Of a stretch of 64,000 bases of DNA, positions 38,873 through 53,458 are shown in pieces. The stretch's first letter is position 1. Each line of letters starts with the position of its first letter. The translations under genes were made by a program, and so were the position numbers. This stretch comes from an uncultured Pelagibacteraceae bacterium. GTDB lineage: Bacteria > Pseudomonadota > Alphaproteobacteria > Pelagibacterales > Pelagibacteraceae. The DNA lies in contig CACKGP010000003.1 of the NCBI GenBank assembly GCA_902599805.1, positions 27,451-91,450 of the forward strand. Direction: 5' to 3'. The notes beneath the pieces were generated by a model. The model did no database searches and had not been told where the DNA came from. It saw only the letters and a program-made list of their open reading frames with translations.

Positions 38873-39947
38873 TGAAAATCTTTCTTAAAACTGAAATAAA
38901 TTTTTTATTCTCTTTGCTATTTCCTATTGTGACTCTGAGCGAATTTTTTATACCATAAACATCCATTTGTCTTACTAGGATTCCTGAATTTGCTAATTTA
39001 TTAAATACTTGAGAGGCAGATTTATTTACAAAATCAAAGTTTAGTAGAAAAAAGTTTACGTTAGTTCTATTTGTAGAAATTCCAATTTCTTCAATTACAC
39101 TAAATATTTTTTCAGCCCAAAAAGTATTATGTTGAATAGCTTTATTTAGCCATTTTGTGTCAAGTACGGCTTGCGTAGCAGCAAATAAAGCTGGCCTACT
39201 CACGTTAAAGGGTGGTTTAATTTCGTAGAGTTTTTTTATTAATTTTTTTGGACCATATCCCCAACCAATCCTTAATCCGGCCAAACCGTAAATTTTTGAA
39301 AATGTTCTTGTAATGATTACGTTTTCTGATTTTGAAAATAAATCAATTCCTGAAGCATAATCTGGATCTTTTATGTATTCAAAATATGCATCGTCTATTA
39401 CAAGTAAAATATCGCTTCTAAGTTTTTTTCTTAACTTTAAAACTTCGTATTTATTTAAATAAGTACCAGTCGGGTTATTAGGATTAGCTAGAAAAACAAT
39501 TTTTGTTTTTTTGCTGACACAATCCATAATTGAGTCAACAGATACAGCGAAATTATTTTCTTTAGCGTACTTTACCTTAGCACCAAACATTCGGCTATAA
39601 ATTCTGTAAATTATAAAACTATATTCAGGTACTACAACTTCATCTCCTTTATTTAAGAAAAGTTTACAAACTAATTCAAAAATTTGATCGGAACCTGATC
39701 CTAGAATAATTCTATCCCGTTTTAATTTAAACTTTTTTGCCAATACTTTTCTAAAATACGTACCATCTGAATCGGGGTACCTAACAAAACCTTTACCAAC
39801 CGAACTATAAGATCTAACAGCCTTTGGGCTTGGGCCTAAAGCAGATTCATTTGCAGAGAGTTTAATTGGACTTCTTCTGCTCTTAAAAAGACTTAGACCA
39901 GCTACATATTTTTCAGCAATAATTTTTCTTGGTTGAGGTAATTTCAT
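38865..39947 (-). CDS. hisC: Histidinol-phosphate aminotransferase
   Basis: LSANESALGPSPKAV, NPNNPTGTYL, TRTFSKIYGLAGLRIGWGYG. Confidence 0.93.
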   Translation of the reverse strand: MKLPQPRKIIAEKYVAGLSLFKSRRSPIKLSANESALGPSPKAVRSYSSVGKGFVRYPDSDGTYFRKVLAKKFKLKRDRIILGSGSDQIFELVCKLFLNKGDEVVVPEYSFIIYRIYSRMFGAKVKYAKENNFAVSVDSIMDCVSKKTKIVFLANPNNPTGTYLNKYEVLKLRKKLRSDILLVIDDAYFEYIKDPDYASGIDLFSKSENVIITRTFSKIYGLAGLRIGWGYGPKKLIKKLYEIKPPFNVSRPALFAATQAVLDTKWLNKAIQHNTFWAEKIFSVIEEIGISTNRTNVNFFLLNFDFVNKSASQVFNKLANSGILVRQMDVYGIKNSLRVTIGNSKENKKFISVLRKIFNV

Positions 39948-40014
39948 AATATTTTAAAGAGTTATATTATAAGTAAATCTTTTTATATAATGTAAAATAA
40001 ATTATTCGAATAAT

Positions 40015-40043
40015 TTGACATGTTTATGACGATTTAGTATACA
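40015..40043 (+). promoter_or_regulatory. Sigma70-type promoter for metX leader
   Basis: TTGACA (40015-40020), 17-nt spacer, TATACA (40038-40043). Confidence 0.75.
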
Positions 40044-40049
40044 TTCGCA

Positions 40050-40101
40050 TTGCGCTGATTTAACCAAATTGCGAGCGCAGAGTAAATGCAGCTAAACAGG
40101 G
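40050..40101 (+). ncRNA. SAM-II riboswitch aptamer
   Basis: TTGCGCTGATTTAACCAAATTGCGAGCGCAGAGTAAATGCAGCTAAACAGGG matches the SAM-II (metA motif) consensus CGCUGAUUUAACC...GUAUUGCAAGCG...UAAAUG.AGCUAAA.AGGG. Confidence 0.93.
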
Positions 40102-40106
40102 TTTTT

Positions 40107-40132
40107 GCCCAGTATAGCTGGGCTTTTTTTTT
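40107..40132 (+). terminator. Intrinsic terminator of the SAM-II leader
   Basis: GCCCAG-TATAG-CTGGGC followed by T9, ending 2 nt before the ATG. Confidence 0.85.
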
Positions 40133-40134
40133 AT

Positions 40135-41262
40135 ATGAGTGAAAAAATTAAAAAATTAAACGTTTCAAAACCTCTTGTTCTAGACTGTAAAAAAACAGTC
40201 AAAGATTTTCCCTTGGCATATGAGACTTATGGAAATCTAAATAAAAACAAAGATAACGCTATTCTTATCTTTCATGCATTAACTGGTGATCAGTTTGTTA
40301 GTGGAACAAATCCAATTACCAAAAAAGATGGTTGGTGGGTCACAGCTGTTGGACCAGGTAAAGCAATTGATACAAATAAATACTTTGTAATATGTGCAAA
40401 TGTTATCGGTGGATGTATGGGTTCATGGGGTCCTAAAGAAATAGATAAAAATACAAATCAAGCATATGGTTTAAATTTTCCAGTGATAACAATTAAAGAT
40501 ATGGTTAAATCTCAAGAAACATTGTTAGATCATTTAGGTATAGATAAACTTCTTTGTGCTGCAGGAGGTTCTATGGGTGGAATGCAACTTCTTCAATTTT
40601 GTGCAACGTTTCCAAATAAAACTTTTTCTGCAGTCCCAATAGCGTGCAGTACGAATCATAGTGCTCAAAATATTGCACTAAATGAATTAGCTAGACAAGC
40701 AATTATGGCTGATCCTGTATGGGATAATGGAAAATATTTAAAAAAAAATATTCAACCAAAGAATGGATTAGCAGTAGCCAGAATGGTTGGACATATAAGT
40801 TATCTATCTGAGAAAGGTATGCAAGAAAAGTTTGGTAGAAAACTTCAGGAAAAAGCAGACTACGAATTTAGTTTTGATGCTGACTTTCAAGTTGAAAGCT
40901 ATCTTAGACATCAAGGATTTGCTTTTGTTGAAAGATTCGATGCAAATTCAATTTTATATATTACCAGAGCTATGGATTATTTTGATCTTTCAAGACAATT
41001 TAAAGGTGGACTAGTAGAGGCATTTAAAAATCAAAAAACAAAATTTCTGATTATATCTTTTTCATCTGATTGGCTTTATACAACAAAAGAAAATAAAGAT
41101 ACTGTAATTGCTCTAAACTCAGCTGGAGCTGATGTTTCTTTTGCTGAAATTAAAACAGATAAAGGGCACGACTCCTTTTTGGTAAATGAACCTGAATTTC
41201 TTAAAACTTTAAAGGGTTTTATAGACTCAATGCATATTAAATTTAAAAATGAAAAAAAATGA
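40135..41262 (+). CDS. metX: Homoserine O-acyltransferase
   Basis: AAGGSMGGMQLLQF, GHISYLSEKGMQEKFGR; start set at ATG 40135 (MSEKIKKLNV), since the track start (TTG 40105) lies in the terminator stem. Confidence 0.93.
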   Translation: MSEKIKKLNVSKPLVLDCKKTVKDFPLAYETYGNLNKNKDNAILIFHALTGDQFVSGTNPITKKDGWWVTAVGPGKAIDTNKYFVICANVIGGCMGSWGPKEIDKNTNQAYGLNFPVITIKDMVKSQETLLDHLGIDKLLCAAGGSMGGMQLLQFCATFPNKTFSAVPIACSTNHSAQNIALNELARQAIMADPVWDNGKYLKKNIQPKNGLAVARMVGHISYLSEKGMQEKFGRKLQEKADYEFSFDADFQVESYLRHQGFAFVERFDANSILYITRAMDYFDLSRQFKGGLVEAFKNQKTKFLIISFSSDWLYTTKENKDTVIALNSAGADVSFAEIKTDKGHDSFLVNEPEFLKTLKGFIDSMHIKFKNEKK

Positions 41263-41852
41263 AAAAAGAATTTAGGGTAATAGCAGATTTACTGCCAAGA
41301 AATATTAGAGTTCTTGACGTTGGTTGTGGAGATGGGTCTTTGATGAGTCACCTTATTAAAGAAAAAAATATCGAGGTAAGAGGTTTAGAGATTGTGGAAG
41401 AAAATGTAAAAAAATGTATCTATAAAGGACTATCTGTTATCGAAGGTAATGCAGAAACTGAGTTGCACCAATTTCCAACTAAATCATTTGACTTCGTTAT
41501 ACTAAGTCAAACATTACAGGCCTTTTATAATCCTGAAAAAGTTCTTAAAGACTTATTAAGAATTGGAAAATCTGTAATTATATCAATTCCAAACTTTGGG
41601 TATTGGAAAGTAAGAACTAGTTTACTTTTTTTTGGCAAGATGCCAGTAACAAAGACTTTACCAAATTCATGGTATAACACTCCTAATTTACATATGTGTA
41701 CAATTAAAGATTTTTTCGATTTTTGTATCGAGAAAAAAATTAATATCAATAAAGTTGTAGGTGTGAATGAGGAAACTACTTCAGAAATAAAAAAAAGTAA
41801 TCTTGAAATTAAAAACCTATTTTCAAAGGTTGGAATTTTTTTATTAAAATAA
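41259..41852 (+). CDS. metW: Methionine biosynthesis protein MetW
   Basis: RVLDVGCGDGSLMSHL, FDFVILSQTLQAFYNPEKVL, SIPNFGYWKVR. Confidence 0.93.
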   Translation: MKKEFRVIADLLPRNIRVLDVGCGDGSLMSHLIKEKNIEVRGLEIVEENVKKCIYKGLSVIEGNAETELHQFPTKSFDFVILSQTLQAFYNPEKVLKDLLRIGKSVIISIPNFGYWKVRTSLLFFGKMPVTKTLPNSWYNTPNLHMCTIKDFFDFCIEKKININKVVGVNEETTSEIKKSNLEIKNLFSKVGIFLLK

Positions 41853-42617
41853 ATGCTTAGTATATCAATTATAAAATGTTTAACTGATAATTACAGTTAT
41901 TTATTAAAAGATGAAATCACAAATACAGTTGGTATTGTTGATCCATCAGAATTTAAAACTGTAGACAAAGAGATCGAAAGAAAATATAAAAAATTAGATT
42001 TTATTATAAATACACATCACCATGATGATCATATTGGTGGTAATTTAGAATTAAAAGAAAAGTACAACTCAAAAATTGTATGTTCTTTTCATGACAAAGG
42101 GATCATCAAAAATACAGACATAAACTTAAGGGATGGGGATAAATTTTCTTTTGGTAAAACTGATTTCCAAGTAATACATATACCAGGCCACACACTTGGT
42201 CATGTAGCTTTTTATTCAAAAAGTGCCAAAGTTATATTCTCTGGTGATACCCTTTTTTCACTAGGATGTGGAAGAATTTTCGAGGGATCATTTGAACAAA
42301 TGTTTAGCTCAATTGAAAAAATTAAAAATTTACCGACTGATACGTTGATTTACTGTGGGCATGAATACACAGAAAAAAATGGAGAATTTGCAATTAGTAT
42401 TGATGACCAGAATAAAATTTTAAAAGAAAGAATTAAAAATGTAGCTAGTAAAATTAAACAAGGTCTTCCCTCTATACCTGTGAGTTTAAAAGACGAATTA
42501 GATACTAATATTTTTTTGAGATGTGAAAATCAAAAAATTAAAAGTAAACTACAAATGCATAATGCCACTAAATTAGAAGTTTTTACAAAATTAAGGAATT
42601 TAAAAGATCAATTCTAG
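41853..42617 (+). CDS. gloB: Hydroxyacylglutathione hydrolase
   Basis: NTHHHDDHIGG, HIPGHTLGHVAFY, CGHEYT. Confidence 0.94.
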   Translation: MLSISIIKCLTDNYSYLLKDEITNTVGIVDPSEFKTVDKEIERKYKKLDFIINTHHHDDHIGGNLELKEKYNSKIVCSFHDKGIIKNTDINLRDGDKFSFGKTDFQVIHIPGHTLGHVAFYSKSAKVIFSGDTLFSLGCGRIFEGSFEQMFSSIEKIKNLPTDTLIYCGHEYTEKNGEFAISIDDQNKILKERIKNVASKIKQGLPSIPVSLKDELDTNIFLRCENQKIKSKLQMHNATKLEVFTKLRNLKDQF

Positions 42618-42628
42618 CACCATATATC

Positions 42629-42656
42629 TTGACTTGTTTAGTTACAGGGTTATATT
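42629..42656 (+). promoter_or_regulatory. Candidate sigma70 promoter for rplU
   Basis: TTGACT, 16-nt spacer, TATATT. Confidence 0.55.
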
Positions 42657-42683
42657 GCCATAAATTTTAACAAAGTTTATTTT

Positions 42684-43130
42684 ATGTCTTTTGCAATTAT
42701 AGAAACAGGTGGAAAACAGTACAAAGTCTCTGCGAGTAATATTCTTAAAGTTGAAAAACTTGATATCAAAAAAGGCAATAAAGTTGAGTTTAAGAAAGTT
42801 CTACTAGTTAACGATGACAAGACAGTTGAAATTGGTGATCCAACAGTAAGCGGTGCCATTGTTGAGGGTATGTTGTTGGATAATCTTAAGGATAAGAAAG
42901 TAATAGTTTTTAAAAAAAGACGTAGACAGAATTCTAGAAAACGTTACGGACATAGGCAGCCTTTATCCAAGGTTCAGATTACTAAGATAATGTCTAAAAA
43001 TGGTAAAGTTGTTGCTGAAATTAAAGAAAATCAAATTAAATTATCTTCTGGAAAAGAAGTAGAAAAGAAATTATCTTCTAAAAAAGTTAAGAATGTTAAA
43101 AAAATAGTAAAGAATAAAGAGAAAAAATAA
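42684..43130 (+). CDS. rplU: 50S ribosomal protein L21
   Basis: MSFAIIETGGKQYKVSASNILKVEKL; C-terminal Lys-rich extension. Confidence 0.96.
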   Translation: MSFAIIETGGKQYKVSASNILKVEKLDIKKGNKVEFKKVLLVNDDKTVEIGDPTVSGAIVEGMLLDNLKDKKVIVFKKRRRQNSRKRYGHRQPLSKVQITKIMSKNGKVVAEIKENQIKLSSGKEVEKKLSSKKVKNVKKIVKNKEKK

Positions 43131-43136
43131 AATACT

Positions 43137-43391
43137 ATGGCAACAAAAAAAGCAGGTGGATCATCCAAAAACGGCCGAGATAGTGCAGGTCGTCGGTTAG
43201 GTGTAAAAAGATATGGCGATCAGATGGTACAACCTGGAAACATAATAGTTCGTCAAAGAGGTACTAGAATACACCCAGGATCAAATGTGGGTATGGGAAA
43301 AGATCATTCAATTTTTTCATTAATTAGTGGGAAAGTAAAATTTAAAAAGTCTAAATCTAACAGAACTCTTGTATCTGTATTCCCTAAATAA
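43137..43391 (+). CDS. rpmA: 50S ribosomal protein L27
   Basis: [29 protein letters not shown]. Confidence 0.97.
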   Translation: MATKKAGGSSKNGRDSAGRRLGVKRYGDQMVQPGNIIVRQRGTRIHPGSNVGMGKDHSIFSLISGKVKFKKSKSNRTLVSVFPK

Positions 43392-43402
43392 ATTAAATTT
43401 AA

Positions 43403-45488
<2,086 letters not shown>

Positions 45489-45489
<1 letters not shown>

Positions 45490-46736
45490 TGAAAAATTAT
45501 TTAAATAATATTGGAAAAAAATCTAAAAATGCTTTTAAAAATTTAGGTAATGTAAGTCTAAAGAAAAGGAATAAAGTACTAGAGACTTATATAAAATCTT
45601 TAAAAAATAATAAAAATAAGATTATTAAAGAAAATTTAAAAGACATAAAACTTTGTAAGCGACAAGAATTAATAGATAGACTAATCCTTGATAGTAAGAA
45701 AATTGAAAGTATAAGAAGTTCAATTTATGAAATCATAAGATTTAAAGATCCTTTAGGAAAAGTAATTGAAAAGTGGAAGAGACCAAATAACTTAATAATA
45801 AAGAAAGTTTCTGTTCCAATTGGTGTAATAGGAATTATTTATGAAAGTAGACCAAACGTAACTAGTGACGTATCTTCTTTGTGTTTAAAATCAGGTAATG
45901 TTGCTATTTTGAGAGGTGGTTCTGAGTCATTGAATTCAAATAAAATTCTAGCAAATCTTTTTAGAAACTCTCTTTCAAATAATTATGTTGATAAAAACTG
46001 TATACAATTTATAGATAAAAAAAATAGAAAAATTGTAGATTTTCTTTTATCGCAAATGTCAGATTATATTGATGTTATAGTTCCAAGAGGAGGTAAGAGC
46101 TTGGTTAAAAAAGTACAAAAAATCTCGAATGTAAACGTAATTGGACATTTGGAAGGAAATTGTCATGTATATGTTGATAAAGATGCTGATCTAAATATGG
46201 CAAAAAAAGTAGTTTTAAATTCAAAAATGCGAAGAACATCAATTTGTGGTGCAGCAGAGACTTTGTTGATTCATGATAAATGTTTGAGGTCTCATTCACT
46301 TCCAATTATTAGAGAGTTAATCCTAAAAGGATGTGAAGTATTTGTAGATAAAAAAATAAACAAATATTTTAATAATAAACTTAAGTTAGCTAACGAAAGT
46401 GATTGGAGAACTGAGTATTTATCACCTAAAATATCTATAAAGAGCGTAAATGGAGTAAATGAAGCTATTAAACATATATTAAAATATGGAACAATGCATA
46501 CCGATGCTATCATTACTCGAAATACAAAAACGGCAAATATATTTTTAAACGGAATAAATAGTTCAATAGCTGTCCATAATGCATCAACGCAATTCGCAGA
46601 TGGAGGTGAATTTGGATTTGGCGGAGAAATTGGTATTTCAACAAATAAGTTGCCGCCTAGAGGTCCAGTAGGCATTAATCAACTTACTTCTTATAAATAT
46701 ATGGTCTTAGGAAAAGGTACTATAAGATCGATATAA
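45489..46736 (+). CDS. proA: Gamma-glutamyl phosphate reductase
   Basis: VPIGVIGIIYESRPNVTSD, IVPRGGKSLV, RRTSICGAAETLL. Confidence 0.95.
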
Positions 46737-46738
46737 TA

Positions 46739-47278
46739 ATGAAGAAAAAAAAAGTTGGAAAAAAAATTGGTATATTTGGAGGAAGCTTTGACCCGCCTCA
46801 TAGGGGACATGTTCAAATAGCAAAACTTTCTTTAAAAAAACTAAACCTGAGCCAACTTTTTTGGGCAATTACAAAAAGAAATCCACTTAAAAAGAGGCCC
46901 TTACTAACTCTTAATGATCGAATTTTACTTTCAAAAAAATTAGTAAGAAAAAACAAAAGAATTAAAATTAAGAGTTTTGATAAATATTTAAGGACTAGTA
47001 AAACAATTGAGTTGCTTAAGTTTATAAGAAATAAACATAAAAATTCACAAATATATTTTATTATGGGCTCTGATAATATTATAAAATTACATAGATGGCA
47101 TAATTGGAAAAATTTTCAAAAATATTGCACTATTGTTGTATTTCCACGAAGAGGGTACTTAAATAATATGATGATTTCCAAGGCTTATAGCTACATAAAA
47201 AAAGAAAAAATAATATTTTTAAAGTCAAAAATAGTAGATATTTCATCTTCCAATATTAGAAAAAATTATTTATTATAG
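46739..47278 (+). CDS. nadD: Nicotinate-nucleotide adenylyltransferase
   Basis: IGIFGGSFDPPHRGHVQIA, IMGSDNI. Confidence 0.93.
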   Translation: MKKKKVGKKIGIFGGSFDPPHRGHVQIAKLSLKKLNLSQLFWAITKRNPLKKRPLLTLNDRILLSKKLVRKNKRIKIKSFDKYLRTSKTIELLKFIRNKHKNSQIYFIMGSDNIIKLHRWHNWKNFQKYCTIVVFPRRGYLNNMMISKAYSYIKKEKIIFLKSKIVDISSSNIRKNYLL

Positions 47279-47283
47279 TCATA

Positions 47284-47631
47284 GTGCAGATCCCTGAAAT
47301 TAAAAAAATTGTAGAAAAAACTTTAAATCAAAATAAGGCTGTTAATATAGTTTCAATTAACTTAAAAGGTAAGACTTCCATAGCAGATTATATGGTAATT
47401 GCCTCGGGTACTTCATCCAGACATATTCAATCACTTTCAGAGATATTATTAAAAGAGTTACAAAAAAATGGAGTTACTAAATGTAAAATGGAAGGTAGAA
47501 CAAGCCATGATTGGAAACTAATTGATGCAATAGATGTTATAATTCATATTTTTCATCCAGAAAAAAGAAAGTTTTATGACTTAGAAAAAATGTGGTCAGA
47601 ACCAATAGCCAAGGACAGATTAAGTATATGA
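47284..47631 (+). CDS. rsfS: Ribosomal silencing factor RsfS
   Basis: ADYMVIASGTSSRHIQSLSE, DWKLIDAIDVIIHIFHPEKRKFYDLEKMW; GTG start. Confidence 0.93.
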   Translation: MQIPEIKKIVEKTLNQNKAVNIVSINLKGKTSIADYMVIASGTSSRHIQSLSEILLKELQKNGVTKCKMEGRTSHDWKLIDAIDVIIHIFHPEKRKFYDLEKMWSEPIAKDRLSI

Positions 47632-48764
47632 AAAAAATATTATATAGTCTTATAATTACTTTATTTTTTACCTCAAATCTTTCAGCTAATACTAATAATG
47701 AGGAGCTTTACAAAAAAATAGATTTATTTGCCGAAGTACTAGATAAAATAAAAAAAGAGTATGTTGATAAGGTAGACCAATCTGAACTTATTGATGATGC
47801 TATTAATGGAGCACTTCAATCTCTAGATCCGTATTCAGCTTATATGAACCCAGAATTTTTTGATAGTATGCAGACAGATACGAGGGGAGAATTTGGTGGT
47901 TTAGGTATTGAGGTTGGTATGGAAGCAGGGGTAGTAAAAGTAATATCTCCAATTGATGGAACACCGGCATCTAAAGCAGGTATCAAAGCTGGCGATTACA
48001 TTATAAAAATTGATGGAACACAAGTTCAAGGTAAGTCATTAATGGAAGCTGTAAAATTAATGAGAGGTCCAGTTGGATCGGAGATAAATTTAACTATAAG
48101 ACGAAAAGGTAAAAAAAAGGCATTTATCAAAACTATTAAAAGAGAGATTATTGAGATTAAATCTGTTGAAGCAAAAATCATAAAAAATAAAATTGGTTAT
48201 CTTAGATTAAAGGCGTTTAATGAGAACAGTAGCAAACAACTTATTAAAAAAATCTCAGGTTTTGAAAAAAGTGAAAAGCCAGTTGGATACATTCTTGATT
48301 TAAGAAATAATCCTGGGGGTCTATTAACTCAAGCAATTCAGGTTACTGATTTTTTTCTTGATGAAGGGGAGATTTTATCTACACGTGGTAGAAAGGTAAC
48401 AGAAAATAGAAGATTTTTTGCAAAAAAAGGAGATAAAGTAAATGGGAAGCCACTAATAGTTTTAATTAACAACGGGTCTGCTTCTGCATCAGAAATAGTT
48501 GCTGGAGCACTTAAGGATCACAAAAGAGCAATTATCTTAGGCAGTTCAACTTATGGTAAAGGTTCTGTTCAATCAATAATTCCTTTAAATAATGGTGGAG
48601 GGATAAGAATTACGATTTCAAAATATTACTTACCTTCTGGAAAATCTATCTCGGAGGTAGGAGTAAAACCAGATATTTTTATTGATGATGAGGCAGATGA
48701 TTTTCAGATAGATACTAAATCTGATAGTCAACTAAATTACGCGTTAAAACTTTTAACTACTTAA
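47628..48764 (+). CDS. ctpA: S41-family carboxy-terminal processing peptidase
   Basis: Signal peptide from ATG 47628, PDZ domain, GSASASEIVAGALKDHKRAIILG. Confidence 0.93.
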   Translation: MKKILYSLIITLFFTSNLSANTNNEELYKKIDLFAEVLDKIKKEYVDKVDQSELIDDAINGALQSLDPYSAYMNPEFFDSMQTDTRGEFGGLGIEVGMEAGVVKVISPIDGTPASKAGIKAGDYIIKIDGTQVQGKSLMEAVKLMRGPVGSEINLTIRRKGKKKAFIKTIKREIIEIKSVEAKIIKNKIGYLRLKAFNENSSKQLIKKISGFEKSEKPVGYILDLRNNPGGLLTQAIQVTDFFLDEGEILSTRGRKVTENRRFFAKKGDKVNGKPLIVLINNGSASASEIVAGALKDHKRAIILGSSTYGKGSVQSIIPLNNGGGIRITISKYYLPSGKSISEVGVKPDIFIDDEADDFQIDTKSDSQLNYALKLLTT

Positions 48765-48765
48765 A

Positions 48766-49236
48766 ATGATCGAAAAAATATTGCCGATGAGAAATGGTGT
48801 TGGAGCAGTTGTATTAAATAAAAATAATAAAGTTTTTGTTGGTAAAAGAATAGATAACCCAGGTAAATTTTGGCAAATGCCCCAAGGTGGTGTTGATGAA
48901 GGTGAAAAATATTTTGATGCGATGAAAAGGGAGCTTTTTGAGGAGACTGGTATTAAAGATTTTGAGGTAATTAAAGAAATTGAAGGTATGACAGAATATG
49001 AGTTGCCAGATTATCTATTAGGAAAAATTTGGAAAGGTAAATATAGAGGTCAGAGGCAAAAATGGTTTGTTATAAGATTTTTAGGGCATGATCAAGATAT
49101 TAACTTAAACACTAGTAAACCAGAGTTTATTGAGTGGAAATGGACAAATATTGATGATCTTCCAAGTATAATAGTAGATTTTAAAAAAAAACTTTATATG
49201 AATTTGGTTCCAAAAATTAAGTTAATTATTGGTTAA
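48766..49236 (+). CDS. rppH: RNA pyrophosphohydrolase (Nudix)
   Basis: WQMPQGGVDEGEKYFDAMKRELFEETG. Confidence 0.94.
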   Translation: MIEKILPMRNGVGAVVLNKNNKVFVGKRIDNPGKFWQMPQGGVDEGEKYFDAMKRELFEETGIKDFEVIKEIEGMTEYELPDYLLGKIWKGKYRGQRQKWFVIRFLGHDQDINLNTSKPEFIEWKWTNIDDLPSIIVDFKKKLYMNLVPKIKLIIG

Positions 49237-49615
49237 TTTTCAAAAACGTATCAACTTTATGTGACAGAATATATTTTGCTTTGTCACTCAAATTATCTTG
49301 GGTTAGCTGACTTTTACTTTCTTCAATTATTTTGGATATATTTTGGTTTTTAATATTTTCTATAGATGTAATCGTTGATGAAAGTATTATAAGAGTATTA
49401 TTTGAAAATTCTACCGTTCCCTCTTCAGCAAAAAATTGACTTTGCTTGCTTCCTTCAACTTTTATTATACCTGGCCTTAAAAAAGTTATCAGTGGTATAT
49501 GATCCACGAGAATGGTCATCTCACCTTCAAAAGACGGTATTGTTACTGAATTAACTTTTTCAGAAATTAGAATGCTTTCTGGAGAAATTATATCGAGATT
49601 GAAATTTTTTTCCAT
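49226..49615 (-). CDS. atpC: ATP synthase epsilon subunit
   Basis: NLDIISPESILISEKVNSVTIPSFEGEMTILVDHIPLITFLRPG. Confidence 0.94.
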   Translation of the reverse strand: MEKNFNLDIISPESILISEKVNSVTIPSFEGEMTILVDHIPLITFLRPGIIKVEGSKQSQFFAEEGTVEFSNNTLIILSSTITSIENIKNQNISKIIEESKSQLTQDNLSDKAKYILSHKVDTFLKINQ

Positions 49616-51916
<2,301 letters not shown>

Positions 51917-51917
<1 letters not shown>

Positions 51918-53458
51918 TATTTTTTTTCAAAATTAGATTTTTTATAGTTCGTTATAACTTCTGTTAAAAGCTTTTCAGTATTCTCTTCGATCTTACCAGT
52001 ATTTTGAATTGATTCTAATATTTCAGGTTTTTCATTCTTAATTAAGTCTAATAGACCTTTTTCAAATGATCTGATTTGATTATTTTCAATAGTATCCAAA
52101 TAACCTTTTACTCCGCAATAAACTGTTACAACCTGTTCTGCTACTGTCATTGGGCTGTATTGATCCTGCTTTAATAACTCAGTAAGCTTTGAACCTCTGT
52201 TTAACAATTTTTGGGTTGATGCATCTAAGTCAGACCCAAACTGAGCGAAAGCTGCCATCTCTCTGTATTGTGCTAACTCCAATTTTATTGAACCTGCAAC
52301 TTTTTTCATTGCTTTGGTTTGAGCTGCAGAACCTACTCTAGAAACAGACAAACCTACATTTACTGCAGGTCGTATACCTTGATTGAAAAGTTCAGTTTCT
52401 AAAAAGATCTGGCCATCAGTAATTGAAATAACATTTGTAGGAATATAAGCAGATACATCACCTGCCTGAGTTTCAATAATTGGTAAAGCAGTGAGTGAAC
52501 CACCGCCATTATCATCATTTAGCTTTGCTGCACGTTCAAGTAATCTACTATGCAAATAAAATACGTCACCAGGGTATGCCTCTCTACCTGGCGGTCGTCT
52601 TAATAAAAGTGACATTTGTCTGTAAGCAACAGCTTGTTTGGATAAATCATCATAAATTATTAAAGCATGCATTCCGTTATCTCGGAAAAATTCACCAAAT
52701 GTGCATCCTGTGTATGGTGCTAAAAATTGTAATGGGGCAGGATCAGATGCTGTTGCTGAAACAACAATTGTGTAATCCATTGCACCAGCATCTTGTAAAG
52801 TTTTGACTATTTGAGCAACTGTTGATCTTTTTTGACCAATTGCAACATAAATACAATAAAGTTTCTTTTTTTCATCATCTGACTCATTTATTTTTTTTTG
52901 GTTAATGATCGTATCTACTGCAACTGCAGTTTTTCCGGTTTGTCTATCTCCAATTATTAATTCTCTTTGTCCTCTTCCTACCGGAATTAAACTATCAATA
53001 GCTTTTAAACCTGTTTGCATAGGTTCACCGACAGACTTTCTTGGTATAATTCCTGGAGCCTTAACTTCAACCCTTTTTCTTTTAATATTTTTGTCTAAAT
53101 TTTCTTTACCATCAATTGGATTTCCTAATGCATCAACTACTCTTCCAAGCAACTCTTTACCAACAGGTACATCAACAATTGCTCCGGTTCTTTTAACTGT
53201 ATCACCTTCTTTAATTGATTTATCATCTCCAAAAATAACAATACCTACATTGTCGTTTTCTAGATTTAGGGCCATACCTTTTGAATTGTCCTGAAACACA
53301 ACCATCTCACCAGCTTGAACATTATCTAAGCCGTAAACCCTAGCAATTCCATCTCCTACGGAAAGAACTTTTCCAATTTCTGAAACTTCTGCTTTATCTC
53401 CTAAATTCTTTATTTGCTCTTTTAAAATTTTAGTAATTTCTGATGGATTTATGTCCAT
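51917..53458 (-). CDS. atpA: ATP synthase alpha subunit
   Basis: [45 protein letters not shown]. Confidence 0.98.

Noticed and set aside
40105-40134. TTG-initiated N-terminal extension of MetX in the ORF track
   Set aside because: The extension (MPSIAGLFFY) is the translation of the terminator hairpin and U tract; the ATG at 40135 is preferred, although initiation there lacks an SD (see finding).
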